Program-made: the position numbers and the translations under genes
The notes under the pieces: model-generated
The model's input: the letters and a program-made list of their open reading frames with translations, nothing else
Told to the model about the DNA's origin: nothing
Database searches by the model: none
Part shown: positions 1 through 7,975 of the stretch, in pieces
How positions within the stretch are numbered: position 1 is the stretch's first letter
Layout: the number at the start of each line of letters is the position of its first letter
NCBI RefSeq assembly: GCF_023078275.1
Contig: NC_062990.1
Location: 9,315,549-9,379,548 of the forward strand
DNA: 64,000 nucleotides
Reading direction: 5' to 3'
Source: Leguminivora glycinivorella
Taxonomy: Eukaryota; Arthropoda; Insecta; Lepidoptera; Tortricidae

Positions 1-340
1 TTTTCAGTTTTTTTATATTTCCATGAAAACCGTAAAAGCTACAACAATAACGTCTAAGAGAAGTATATTCTCTACAATATTGTCTTTGGAAGTACACTTA
101 CTTAGCTAGAACTTATAATTTTCAAACTATGCTCATTTTCCCTTTGCCATATTCGTGTTTGGTGACCAGTAGGATAAGTAATGCCAGCGATTTGGACTTT
201 TGCCTGTGGCGATGCTGCTTGGCAAAATTGTTCCTTGGGTCAAACTGATCCGATTTATCCCAATAGTCATGAAATCGCACGTGACTACTCCCTACAAAGA
301 GAAGGGTAAGGGGCCGGTTCCCTCGATGAAATCTATGCAA
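1..340. other. Unassigned AT-rich sequence
   Basis: No recognisable gene. A 72-codon minus-strand frame (122-340) has no motif I know and may be a transposon remnant, since the sequence runs directly into the LINE end that follows. Confidence 0.3.
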
Positions 341-740
341 TACTTCTTCTTGCTCATAGTGTGATGGACCCTGCCGTCTATAATAAATTGCCGCAATATG
401 TGGTTGAAGTACCTAGAGTGTCGAACTTTAAGTATTGCTTAAAAAATTGGCTGGTCGAGCACCCGTTCTACACTTATGACAATTTTTTTATTACCTAATT
501 AGAAAAATATTTTTGTTAATTTTTTATGTGAATATTGCCTAACTTTTTGTAATTTCAATCTTCTGTCTATTTATTTTCTAAGTATTATTGTTGTATGAAT
601 ATTATTTTTTTAAATCAAATCTTGACGTGTAAAATGGCGTTACAAATAAATGAGTATGAGTAGTATTAGATTATTTTGACCATTAAAAGTTTGTACGGAA
701 CCCTCGGTGGGCGAGTCCGACTCGCACTTGGCCGGTTTTT
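341..740 (+). mobile_element. 3' end of a non-LTR retrotransposon (LINE)
   Basis: A short frame at about 361-498 has the look of the extreme C-terminus of a LINE reverse transcriptase protein (YNKLPQYVVEVPRVSNFKY...), ending at TAA 496-498. A 3' UTR follows and ends in a hairpin (GGCGAGTCCGACTCGC) plus the tail CTTGGCCGGTTTTT. The same segment recurs in opposite orientation at 7475-7975, which sets the family and the 3' boundary. The element is strongly 5'-truncated and cannot be autonomous. The LINE call rests on the C-terminal motif and the shared tail; the clade is not resolved. Confidence 0.7.
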
Positions 741-905
741 ATATTATCACTTTGTTGGCGTGATTGATATAATATATATATATTGGTACCAAATTTTAGC
801 TTTCTAGTGCTAACGGTCACTGAGATTATCCGCTGACGGACAAACGGACAGACAGACATGGCGAAACTATAAGGGTTTCTAGTTCACTACGGAACCCTAA
901 AAAAC
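741..905 (-). mobile_element. Partial copy of a SINE-like repeat (head end)
   Basis: It matches the head part of the fuller copies at 6845-7474 and 59665-60206, including TTGGTACCAAATTT, the short run of GGAC units and CATGGCGAAACTATAAGGG, and ends ACTACGGAACCCTAAAAA. It abuts the LINE tail ending at 740. Confidence 0.75.
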
Positions 906-1064
906 ACTTGTAAAATATTACCCTTCAATATTTATTGTTGCTCTTTTCTGTATCGAATTCGTTAATTAGGGACAGATGCGCGACGAATATCTAAATTATC
1001 TGATAACCGGCGGCGCTGGTATCATAGCTGGAGCGCTCGCGCCTGAGTAAAGAAGTCGTCAATC

Positions 1065-1139
1065 ATGCGTATCATACTTCTCCTATGCTTGCTAAGTGTC
1101 CTTGGAGTTTCATGCCGGCGTCTGAGCCTCAGAGACGGG
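1065..1139 (+). CDS. Exon 1 of a predicted small secreted protein (signal peptide)
   Basis: The ATG at 1065 opens 25 codons whose product starts MRIILLLCLLSVLGVSC and continues with an arginine-rich stretch. A positive residue, a leucine-rich core and small residues before a cysteine are the layout of a secretory signal peptide. The exon ends in frame (phase 0) at a textbook donor, G|GTAAGT (1140). Two 48-nt phase-0 exons with good splice sites follow at 2973 and 3268, so the chain reads through without a stop. I do not recognise the family. Intron 1 is about 1.83 kb, most of it a tRNA-bearing repeat array. The gene model is inferred from signals and phase only, and the 3' end of the gene is not identified. 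Confidence 0.5.
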
Positions 1140-1487
1140 GTAAGTTGAAATGTTTTTAATTTTGATCTTTCAAACAAAATCTTTCTCTGTCTCCGGGCCG
1201 GAAAGCTTAAAATTTCCGGCTGTTGCGATAAACGAAGTGACCGCTTCCTGGCTCCATTGAACGGAAAATATATGTATGTATACGCACCACTGCCAGTAAA
1301 TAAGAAAGCCTCAGAACACATGTTCAGGCGGGCGAATGGGCTATTACATTCAACAGTGAGAACCCTGACCTGCTTTCGGTCACCGTTAACTCAGCCAGCA
1401 TTTGCAGCAATCTACTGTTGTTTCATGTCTTGGTTGAAAATTTACTGTTTTCTTAGGCTTAGAATAAATTTAAAAGTGGAAAATGTC

Positions 1488-1560
1488 TGCCTTGGGTGAG
1501 ACTTGAACTCACGGCCTCTGGATCGATACTCCAGCGCTCTGCCAACTGAGCCACCAAGAC
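1488..1560 (-). tRNA. tRNA-like gene, anticodon AUC (copy 1)
   Basis: The 73-nt sequence folds as a full cloverleaf: acceptor GTCTTGG/CCAAGGC with one T-G wobble and a G-G mismatch position to check, D arm GCTC/GAGC, anticodon stem CTGGA/TCCAG, T arm GTGAG/CTCAC with loop TTCAAGT. Box A (TGGCTCAGTTGG) and box B (GAGTTCAAGTC) are intact. The seven-base anticodon loop GTATCGA puts AUC at 34-36, an Asp-type anticodon not normally used in eukaryotes (GUC is), and position 32 is a purine. It is therefore more likely a tRNA-derived repeat than a decoding tRNA. Confidence 0.6.
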
Positions 1561-1784
1561 TTCAACCAAGCCAGCGAAATTTTCCACTACTAAGGTCAAT
1601 GGGACCCGTAGCGACATCTACCGTAAGAGTGTTAAACTTCTTAAACGGCAACCGGAGTTCCAAGTCATATTGGAAATTCACCAGTTACGATGCGCTAACC
1701 ATGCTAAATTTTAACTTCTGATTAACAGAAACGTCTGCAATCGATGCCATTAGGCTTAGAATAAATTTAAAAGTGGAAAATGTC

Positions 1785-1857
1785 TGCCTTGGGTGAGACT
1801 TGAACTCACGGCCTCTGGATCGATACTCCAGCGCTCTGCCAACTGAGCCACCAAGAC
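1785..1857 (-). tRNA. tRNA-like gene, anticodon AUC (copy 2)
   Basis: Identical to copy 1 and 297 bp downstream, with intact box A and box B. The whole unit around it is duplicated as well, so it spread as part of the array. Confidence 0.6.
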
Positions 1858-2081
1858 TTCAACCAAGCCAGCGAAATTTTCCACTACTAAGGTCAATGGG
1901 ACCCGTAGCGACATCTACCGTAAGAGTGTTAAACTTCTTAAACGGCAACCGGAGTTCCAAGTCATATTGGAAATTCACCAGTTACGATGCGCTAACCATG
2001 CTAAATTTTAACTTCTGATTAACAGAAACGTCTGCAATCGATGCCATTAGGCTTAGAATAAATTTAAAAGTGGAAAATGTC

Positions 2082-2154
2082 TGCCTTGGGTGAGACTTGA
2101 ACTCACGGCCTCTGGATCGATACTCCAGCGCTCTGCCAACTGAGCCACCAAGAC
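2082..2154 (-). tRNA. tRNA-like gene, anticodon AUC (copy 3)
   Basis: Identical to copies 1 and 2 at the same 297-bp spacing, with the same cloverleaf and promoter boxes. Confidence 0.6.
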
Positions 2155-2378
2155 TTCAACCAAGCCAGCGAAATTTTCCACTACTAAGGTCAATGGGACC
2201 CGTAGCGACATCTACCGTAAGAGTGTTAAACTTCTTAAACGGCAACCGGAGTTCCAAGTCATATTGGAAATTCACCAGTTACGATGCGCTAACCATGCTA
2301 AATTTTAACTTCTGATTAACAGAAACGTCTGCAATCGATGCCATTAGGCTTAGAATAAATTTAAAAGTGGAAAATGTC

Positions 2379-2451
2379 TGCCTTGGGTGAGACTTGAACT
2401 CACGGCCTCTGGATCGATACTCCAGCGCTCTGCCAACTGAGCCACCAAGAC
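2379..2451 (-). tRNA. tRNA-like gene, anticodon AUC (copy 4)
   Basis: Last direct copy of the array, identical in the tRNA part. Its unit faces the inverted fifth copy, with a short junction at about 2642-2670. Confidence 0.6.
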
Positions 2452-2794
2452 TTCAACCAAGCCAGCGAAATTTTCCACTACTAAGGTCAATGGGACCCGT
2501 AGCGACATCTACCGTAAGAGTGTTAAACTTCTTAAACGGCAACCGGAGTTCCAAGTCATATTGGAAATTCACCAGTTACGATGCGCTAACCATGCTAAAT
2601 TTTAACTTCTGATTAACAGAAACGTCTGCAATCGATGCCATTAGGCTTAGAATAAATTTAAAAGTGAAAAATGGTGAATTTCCAATATGACTTGGAACTC
2701 CGGTTGCCGTTTAAGAAGTTTAACACTCTTACGGTAGATGTCGCTACGGGTCCCATTGACCTTAGTAGTGGAAAATTTCGCTGGCTTGGTTGAA

Positions 2795-2867
2795 GTCTTG
2801 GTGGCTCAGTTGGCAGAGCGCTGGAGTATCGATCCAGAGGCCGTGAGTTCAAGTCTCACCCAAGGCA
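2795..2867 (+). tRNA. tRNA-like gene, anticodon AUC (inverted copy 5)
   Basis: The same 73-nt cloverleaf on the + strand, in the inverted unit: acceptor 2795-2801 and 2860-2866, D arm 2804-2819, anticodon arm 2821-2837 with anticodon at 2828-2830, T arm 2843-2859. It is convergent with copy 4, so Pol III transcripts of the two would be complementary beyond the tRNA itself. Confidence 0.6.
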
Positions 2868-2972
2868 GACATTTTCCACTTTTAAATTTATTCTAAGCCT
2901 AATGGCATCGATTGCAGACGTTTCTGTTAATCAGAAGTTAAAATTTACTGTTTTCTTTTTACTTTTATTTAG

Positions 2973-3020
2973 GCGGATGCAGAAAATTCAACTAACAAGG
3001 AACTTGCGATATATAGAGGT
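2973..3020 (+). CDS. 48-nt mini-exon of the predicted secreted protein
   Basis: Acceptor TTTTATTTAG ends at 2972 and donor GTAAGT starts at 3021. The 16 codons read ADAENSTNKELAIYRG in phase 0, continuing exon 1. The next mini-exon is homologous (shared xNKELxxYxG), so the exon was duplicated. Its polypyrimidine tract overlaps the right flank of the tRNA-array insertion. Confidence 0.5.
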
Positions 3021-3267
3021 GTAAGTTAAAGTTTTATGATATCTGTACTTCATATTCACCGCTCTCATATAATATCTCAACTAATATAAGAATTAAGCTC
3101 TTTAATATGTTGAAGAACTTTGTAAATTCGAAATTGATACGCAGAATTCCTGGTTAGCATACAATTTTATCCTTAAATCAGCCAGCAGCCCCTTACTTCC
3201 CGGTTTCTACAGTAATGTAGGCCGCGGTTAAAAATTTACTACCTACTTAATACTTTTTTTCTTCAAG

Positions 3268-3315
3268 GCGGAAGCAACAATTTCAAGTAACAAGGAACTC
3301 GTCCCATATAAAGGA
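3268..3315 (+). CDS. Second 48-nt mini-exon of the predicted secreted protein
   Basis: Acceptor TTCTTCAAG ends at 3267 and donor GTAAGT starts at 3316. The 16 codons read AEATISSNKELVPYKG in phase 0. Length, phase, first codon (GCG) and the xNKELxxYxG core match the previous mini-exon, with several silent and conservative differences. That is what selection on a repeated peptide would leave, though two copies cannot prove it. Confidence 0.5.
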
Positions 3316-3329
3316 GTAAGTGACATTAA

Positions 3330-3525
3330 ATAAATTTATTTCTCAAAGTATAATAAAACATCAGGGACATAAAATAATCTTAAAATAAAACTAAACTATT
3401 AAAAATCTAAAATTAAACTTAAAATAAAATAAAATTAAACTAAATAAATCTAAAATTAAACTAATGTAAATCTAAAAACGGCCCCTGTGGCATAGTACCG
3501 AAGACGCTGGCAGCTGGCAGTAAGT
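3330..3525 (-). mobile_element. Probable LINE 3' UTR remnant
   Basis: A low-complexity AAATCTAAAATTAAACTAA stretch leads into GCCCCTGTGGCATAGTACCGAAGACGCTGG, which I recognise from memory as a lepidopteran LINE 3' region (the longer motif spans 3481-3510). It appears to have replaced the 5' part of a third exon-intron unit. Confidence 0.35.
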
Positions 3526-3553
3526 TAAAGTTTTATAATATAATTATTCCATA

Positions 3554-3733
3554 GCATGTGCATTCGAGGCACTCGTCGCCACCGCTTCAAGCCCGCTGCC
3601 AGATGGCTTGGTTTCGACGATGGTGCTGCCCTTCCCCACGTTGGCTAACACTTTTTCCGGAACTTTTTCAAATTATTTAATGTATCGTAATGTACTATTG
3701 TATATTTCAGCATTGGTCCCATAATAAATAAAA
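3554..3733 (+). mobile_element. Short retroposed fragment with 8-bp target duplication
   Basis: ATTCCATA flanks the segment on both sides (3546-3553 and 3734-3741), and the segment ends in CATAATAAATAAAAA, an A-rich 3' tail. It splits the duplicated intron copy at 3529-3890, and the uninterrupted paralogue at 3021-3230 confirms it is an insertion. The source family is not identified. Confidence 0.65.
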
Positions 3734-4064
3734 ATTCCATATTCACAGCTCTCATATGTTATCTATTAGCAATACCCCTACTAATTAAGCTCATTACTTT
3801 ATATGAATTCAAAACTTGGTGAGCAAAAAAATATCCTTGACAGCCAGCAGCCCCTTACTTGCCGGCTTCTACAGTAATGTAGGCACTATTGTTTTGTGCC
3901 TTGGGTAACAATATTATTATACACAAGTAAGAATTTTATTATATACACTATGTAAGATGAATAAAATAATAATAAACCTACTATTGTTATCTAATAATAA
4001 TATTATACAGAAATTAAATTGGATACCGTTTTATTAGGCAGGCGTCCGGTTTTTATCCCGCGTG

Positions 4065-4102
4065 TGTCCCATGATACGGGTCCTTACCCGTATCATGGGA
4101 CA
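4065..4102. repeat. Perfect 17-bp hairpin with 4-nt loop
   Basis: TGTCCCATGATACGGGT (4065-4081), loop CCTT, then its exact reverse complement (4086-4102). It may be the tip of a small foldback element; no role can be assigned. Confidence 0.85.
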
Positions 4103-4379
4103 TACAATAGAGGTTGCTTCTATGGAGATTAGATTAATACCTCTAATTTCCATAGTTGATTTGAATTATGTGACGTCACTCCATTGGCCAACACCGTTTT
4201 CGGAGTCCGTAATTTAAAAAAAACATACACACATCTTTAATTTTAATCCCCGCAAGCTATAAATATTGATTTCTTAAGTCAAATACTGCAGAAAACAATA
4301 ACTTGATGTGCTAAATTCGATACGAGTCTAGTAGCCTGTTCTTATGGATATTTATATTTCAATTATTTTTGCAAATATT

Positions 4380-4960
4380 GACAAGAAGGCTACAGGCCTG
4401 TATGATCTTACGTATTTTTTTACCATCTTTCTTAAACATTGGCTTTATAAAGCTTGTCCTGGAACATCAGGGAAAACACCTTCACTTATATCTACAGATA
4501 TTAATAAGATAATTTAAATGTGGCGAAATACAATCTGCAACAACGTGTTTATTTACTATCACTGATACATCATCGTTCTCTACACTTTTCTTATTCTTTA
4601 ATTCTCTTATAATTTTGTATATATCCATTGGAGTACCTACTTCACTTGGTAACATAAACATACTCGTAGATGCCGGTAGGTAGTGGTTGGTCTTACAGCT
4701 CACTACCACTAGTTATAGTTGCCTTTTCAGTTTATACTAACATCAGTCAGTTTAACTATTGAATACAGTTGCTATGTCTTTTGGATCACATATAACAGAG
4801 TTTTCATATTTTACCTTATGAATAATATATAAGGGGGGTACCTTAGGGTGGTTAAGCTTTAATTTATTTATAACTTGCCATGCCGTTTTAGTTTTGTTGC
4901 CCGACACAAGAATTGTTTTTGTATTGTGCATGAGAGCCGGAACAATCTTGTGTCTGAAAT
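4380..4960 (-). pseudogene. Degenerate LINE reverse transcriptase fragment
   Basis: Minus-strand frames read like the region just before and at the start of a non-LTR reverse transcriptase: a segment with KTAWQVINKLKLNHPK at about 4840-4920, then IREL-KNKKSVENDDVSV and NYLINI at 4482-4709, then EGVFPDVPG after a frameshift near 4490. Stops and shifts make it non-functional. It lies inside the presumed last intron of the secreted-protein gene. Confidence 0.7.
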
Positions 4961-4979
4961 TGAGACTTCCTTGTTAGAA

Positions 4980-5190
4980 CTGTGACCCGGGGACACAAAA
5001 CTGTTGCTAATAAAATAGGTTTAGGTGAGGTAAAAACTGCGACCCCCACACAAAGCTGTTGCTAAGAAAGTAGGTTTAGGTTAGGTTAGAACTACGACCC
5101 CCCACACAAAACTGTTGCTAAGAAAGTGGGTTAGGTTAGGTTAGAACTGCGACCCCCACACAAAACTGTTGCTAAAAAAGTAAGGAACTT
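4980..5190 (+). repeat. 55-bp tandem repeat with TTAGG-like runs
   Basis: Four units start at 4980, 5037, 5092 and 5147, each CTGCGACCCCCACACAAAACTG... followed by GTTAGGTTAGG-like sequence. The TTAGG runs recall the insect telomere repeat, but only two or three in a row occur and the larger 55-57 bp period is what repeats. Confidence 0.85.
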
Positions 5191-5610
5191 TTGGTAAAAA
5201 AGTAAGCAAGCCGAAGCTGCGAAGGCTCCTATTAGTTCCTGCGCCTTGATACGCAAAGGCGAAGGTGCTGCTTTACCCACAGCGCCGGAGCAGACTGATG
5301 AACATTGCCAAAGTAAGGAAATGTGTAAATATTTATTTGGATATCATTATTTTGGCAAATATGTATATGTCACATGATAAGTTGGGAAATGATGAATTGC
5401 CTTTTTAAATTTTTGGGATAGATTGTTCGGGATGTGAAAATCTGGCAAATAAGTTTCGTTAATACATAAGTAACTCGTGACAACGTAGCTAAACCATTCA
5501 TTGCTGATCCACGATGGATCATCCACCATCAGATGACGATTTTGACCTAGTCTGATCTGAAATACTGTCTATGTCTATGAACTGAATATGTACCTATTTA
5601 AAGCGTTTTT
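5191..5610. other. Intronic or intergenic sequence
   Basis: Nothing convincing is visible. A 60-codon minus frame (5347-5529) has no recognisable motif. Confidence 0.3.
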
Positions 5611-5618
5611 TTTTTCAG

Positions 5619-5669
5619 GGCCTGATGCAGAAAACAAGAAGATTTATTGTTGCAATTGTTATTGGTTTG
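5619..5669 (+). CDS. Possible further exon of the secreted-protein gene
   Basis: A strong acceptor (ten T's then CAG, ending 5618) and a consensus donor (G|GTAAGT at 5670) bound 51 nt. In phase 0 it reads GLMQKTRRFIVAIVIGL. In another frame it contains GATGCAGAAAA, which matches the start of the first mini-exon, so it may be a diverged, frame-shifted exon copy. The intron before it would be 2.3 kb. Weaker than the other exons. Confidence 0.35.
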
Positions 5670-5719
5670 GTAAGTAAATTCGTAATTTTTTTGGCATCTG
5701 TGCCAAGATAACAAACAAA

Positions 5720-5780
5720 ACCGGCCAAGAGCGTGTCTGGCCACGCTCAGCAAAGAAAGGGTTCCGTAGTTTCCCGTCCG
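5720..5780 (-). mobile_element. Fragment of the SINE-like repeat (tail end)
   Basis: AAACCGGCCAAGAGCGTGTC...CCACGCTCAG...AGGGTTCCGTAG matches the tail of the copies at 6845 and 15218. The rest is missing. Confidence 0.7.
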
Positions 5781-5954
5781 TCACAATAAGTGTCCCCACT
5801 TAAAAGTTAAAATTACAGCGCCATCTCTCGGGAAGTTGAGTGACTAATTCGTACAAGCTAGATGGGTTATGTATGTTGGGTACGCATAATGACCTATTTT
5901 ACGGACGCAAAATATCTTAAATACCTAACGTAAAAGGTCCTGAATGCTAAGTAA

Positions 5955-6035
5955 TTGCCCTAAACGCAAAATGCCGTAAAACGCAAAATGCTCTTAAAGC
6001 AAAACGGCCTAAACTCAAAATGCTCTAATTTTAAT
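5955..6035 (+). repeat. Short degenerate direct repeats
   Basis: Several copies of a ~16-bp motif close to CCTAAACGCAAAATGC occur in a row with variation. No coding potential. Confidence 0.6.
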
Positions 6036-6074
6036 AACTGTCATAAAGATTTACTAGTATAGTATGGAATTAAA

Positions 6075-6404
6075 TGGGCCATTTTTTTTTTCAAAGTTTT
6101 CCACCCACTTTTTTTTATATTTGAAATTTTTTATGTGTTTTCCAATCAGAATCGCGAGCTCTTTCAATCCTAATAGGAGAGAAAAAGTGTCCCAAGGTTT
6201 TTTTTCCCATTCCGTTACCACATTTTCATACATTTTGTATGGCGGTAACGAAATGGAAGGTTCGAAAAAATGTATTGAAATCTGGGGACATTTTTTTTTT
6301 CTCCTATCAGGATCGAAAGAGCTCTCGATTCTGAGTAAGAATCGCGTAAAAAATACCCATGTTACAAAAAAAGTGGGGTGGACAACTTTGAAAAAAATGG
6401 CCCA
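6075..6404. mobile_element. 330-bp palindromic (foldback) element
   Basis: The ends are inverted repeats (TGGGCCATTTTTT ... AAAAAAATGGCCCA), and pairing continues inward: CCACCCACTTTTTT with AAAAAAGTGGGGTGG, GAGCTCTTTC with GAAAGAGCTC, and CCGTTACC with GGTAACGAAATGG around the centre near 6235. Nearly the whole length can fold on itself. The 126-codon frame at 6064-6444 is a by-product of the palindrome. MITE-like; no clear target duplication was found. Confidence 0.75.
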
Positions 6405-6840
6405 AATGGTAACTAACTTTATGCCATTGCGGTCACAGAATTAGATTTAGATAGAAGAAACAAGTTCATCTATTTGTATGGCGACCGAGCGTGTCAGATT
6501 TTGTACTGAAGTTGTTACCTACCTACTTGCTTGTGATTTTAAATATGTCGCAGCGCAGGCCCTTGAGTGTTCATAATTTTTGTGTTGTTGCAATTAAATA
6601 TCACGTAACGAGGCATTTTTAATGTTTTTATTGACTTCAACTTACAAAACTTGACGCCCGAAAGCTGCAAGATGCGATTAAAGACGGACAATTCACTCAG
6701 TGGATTTTACTGAGTTCACGCTAAGTAGATTTATAAGTTTGGTTGATCTATGGTATATACCTACCGTAAAATTTTAGTGGTTGTTTTCCCGCGGCAGGGC
6801 GATTTGGTATCGGTAGTACTTTCGAAATATAAAAACAAAC
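6405..6840. other. Unassigned sequence
   Basis: No gene or clear repeat boundary could be recognised between the palindrome and the SINE-like copy. Confidence 0.3.
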
Positions 6841-6844
6841 ATAA

Positions 6845-7474
6845 AAAACCGGCCAAGAGCGTGTCGGGCCACGCTCAGTGTAGGGTTCCGTAGTTTTCCG
6901 TTATTTTCTCAAAAACTACTGAACCTATCAAGTTCAAAACAATTTTCCTAGAAAGTATTTATAAAGTTCTACTTTTGTGATTTTTTTCATATTTTTTAAA
7001 CATATGGTTTAAAAGTTAGAGGGGGGGGGACGCACTTTTTTTTCCTTTAGGAGCGATTATTTCCGAAAATAATAATATTATCAAAAAAAAAAACTTAGTA
7101 AACCCTTATTCATTTTTAAATACCTATCCAACAATATATCACATGTTGAGGTTGGAATGAAAAAAAATATCGGGCCCCACTTTACATGTAGGGGGGGTAC
7201 CATAATAAAACATTTTTTTCCATTTTTTATTTTTGTACTTTGTTGGCGTGATTGATATACATATTGGTACCAAATTTCAGCTTTCTAGTGCCAACGGTTA
7301 CTGAGATTATCCGCGGACGGACGGACGGACGGACGGACGGACGGACGGACGGACGGACGGACGGACGGACGGACGGACGGACGGACGGACGGACGGACGG
7401 ACGGACGGACGGACGGACGGACAGACAGACATGGCGAAACTATAAGGGTTCCTAGTTGACTACGGAACCCTAAA
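6845..7474 (-). mobile_element. SINE-like repeat, full copy with expanded GGAC tract
   Basis: The tail side (6845) has AAACCGGCCAAGAGCGTGTCGGGCCACGCTC; the head side ends ACTACGGAACCCTAAAAA at 7474. Between lie the family's G-run (GGGGGGGG near 7021), TTGGTACCAAATTT and CATGGCGAAACTATAAGGG. Other copies are at 15218, 59665 and 63563. No open frame is conserved among copies. It ends in the same CTTGGCCGGTTTTT module as the LINE at 341-740, consistent with a non-autonomous partner of a LINE. Confidence 0.8.
7316..7422 (+). repeat. (GGAC)n microsatellite, about 26 units
   Basis: An uninterrupted tetranucleotide run inside the SINE-like copy. Other copies have only two to five units at this position, so the expansion happened here after insertion. 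Confidence 0.95.
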
Positions 7475-7975
7475 AACCGGCCAAGTGCGAGTCGGACTCG
7501 CCCACCGAGGGTTCCGTACAAATTTCTTTCATACTCATTTATTTGTAACGCCATTTTACACGTCAAGATTTGATTTAAAAAAATAACATTCATACAAAAA
7601 TAATACTTAGAGAATAAATAGACAGATTGAAATTACAAAAAGTTAGGCAATATTCACATAAAAAATTGAACAAAAATATTTTTCTAATTAGGTAATAAAA
7701 AAATTGTCATATTTAAGTGTAGAACGGGTGCTCGACCAGCCAATTTTTTAAGCGATACTTAAAGTTCGATACACTAGGCGCTTCAACCACATATTGCGGC
7801 AATTTATTATAGACGGCAGGGTCCATCAGACCATCACATGTGTTAATTTGTTGGATTTCGCCAATTTACGGTCGATACCTACTAACTTTCCGGCATTTCG
7901 AGTGTTGTACTTGGAATACATGTTGTTAGTTTTATCACAGAATATATAATAGTACAGTTTTGTATGCTTATTATT
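7475..7975 (-). mobile_element. 3' end of the same LINE as at 341-740, inverted
   Basis: Read on the minus strand it has the same C-terminal coding remnant, 3' UTR and CTTGGCCGGTTTTT tail as 341-740, but starts further upstream (additional 5' sequence up to about 7975). Frameshifts and stops are present. The two copies form inverted repeats about 6.7 kb apart. Confidence 0.75.

Larger units (their letters stand above)
1437..2957. repeat. Tandem array of 297-bp tRNA-bearing units with an inverted terminal copy
   Basis: Four head-to-tail units start at 1454, 1751, 2048 and 2345, each exactly 297 bp and apparently identical. A partial start at 2642 is followed by an inverted copy from about 2670 to 2945, so units 4 and 5 form a near-perfect palindrome. 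An 18-bp direct repeat (AAAATTTACTGTTTTCTT) lies at 1437-1454 and 2940-2957 and looks like a target duplication, although its first 8 bases also occur in the unit. The array sits in intron 1 of the predicted secreted-protein gene and ends 15 bp before the acceptor AG. Near-identity suggests recent amplification, or assembly expansion. Confidence 0.9.
3021..3890. repeat. Duplicated intron sequence around the mini-exons
   Basis: The intron after the first mini-exon (3021-3230) recurs at about 3529-3890: both start GTAAGTTAAAGTTTTAT, both contain a CACCGCTCTCAT/CACAGCTCTCAT segment, and both contain AGCCAGCAGCCCCTTACTT and CTACAGTAATGTAGGC. The second copy has lost the exon in front of it (replaced by repeat sequence at about 3330-3525) and is interrupted by a retroposed fragment at 3554-3733. 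Exon plus intron therefore duplicated as a unit, probably at least twice. Confidence 0.7.

Noticed and set aside
1503..2852. Five nearly identical 64-72 codon frames starting MNSRPLDRYSS
   Set aside because: They lie across the antisense of tRNA-like genes in the 297-bp repeat units; repetition explains the identity, not protein selection.
4980..5190. Internal telomere repeat (TTAGG)n
   Set aside because: Only two or three TTAGG in a row occur inside a larger 55-bp repeat; no true telomeric array.
7252..7593. Frames of repeated GRTD or RPSV residues
   Set aside because: They are translations of the (GGAC)n microsatellite.
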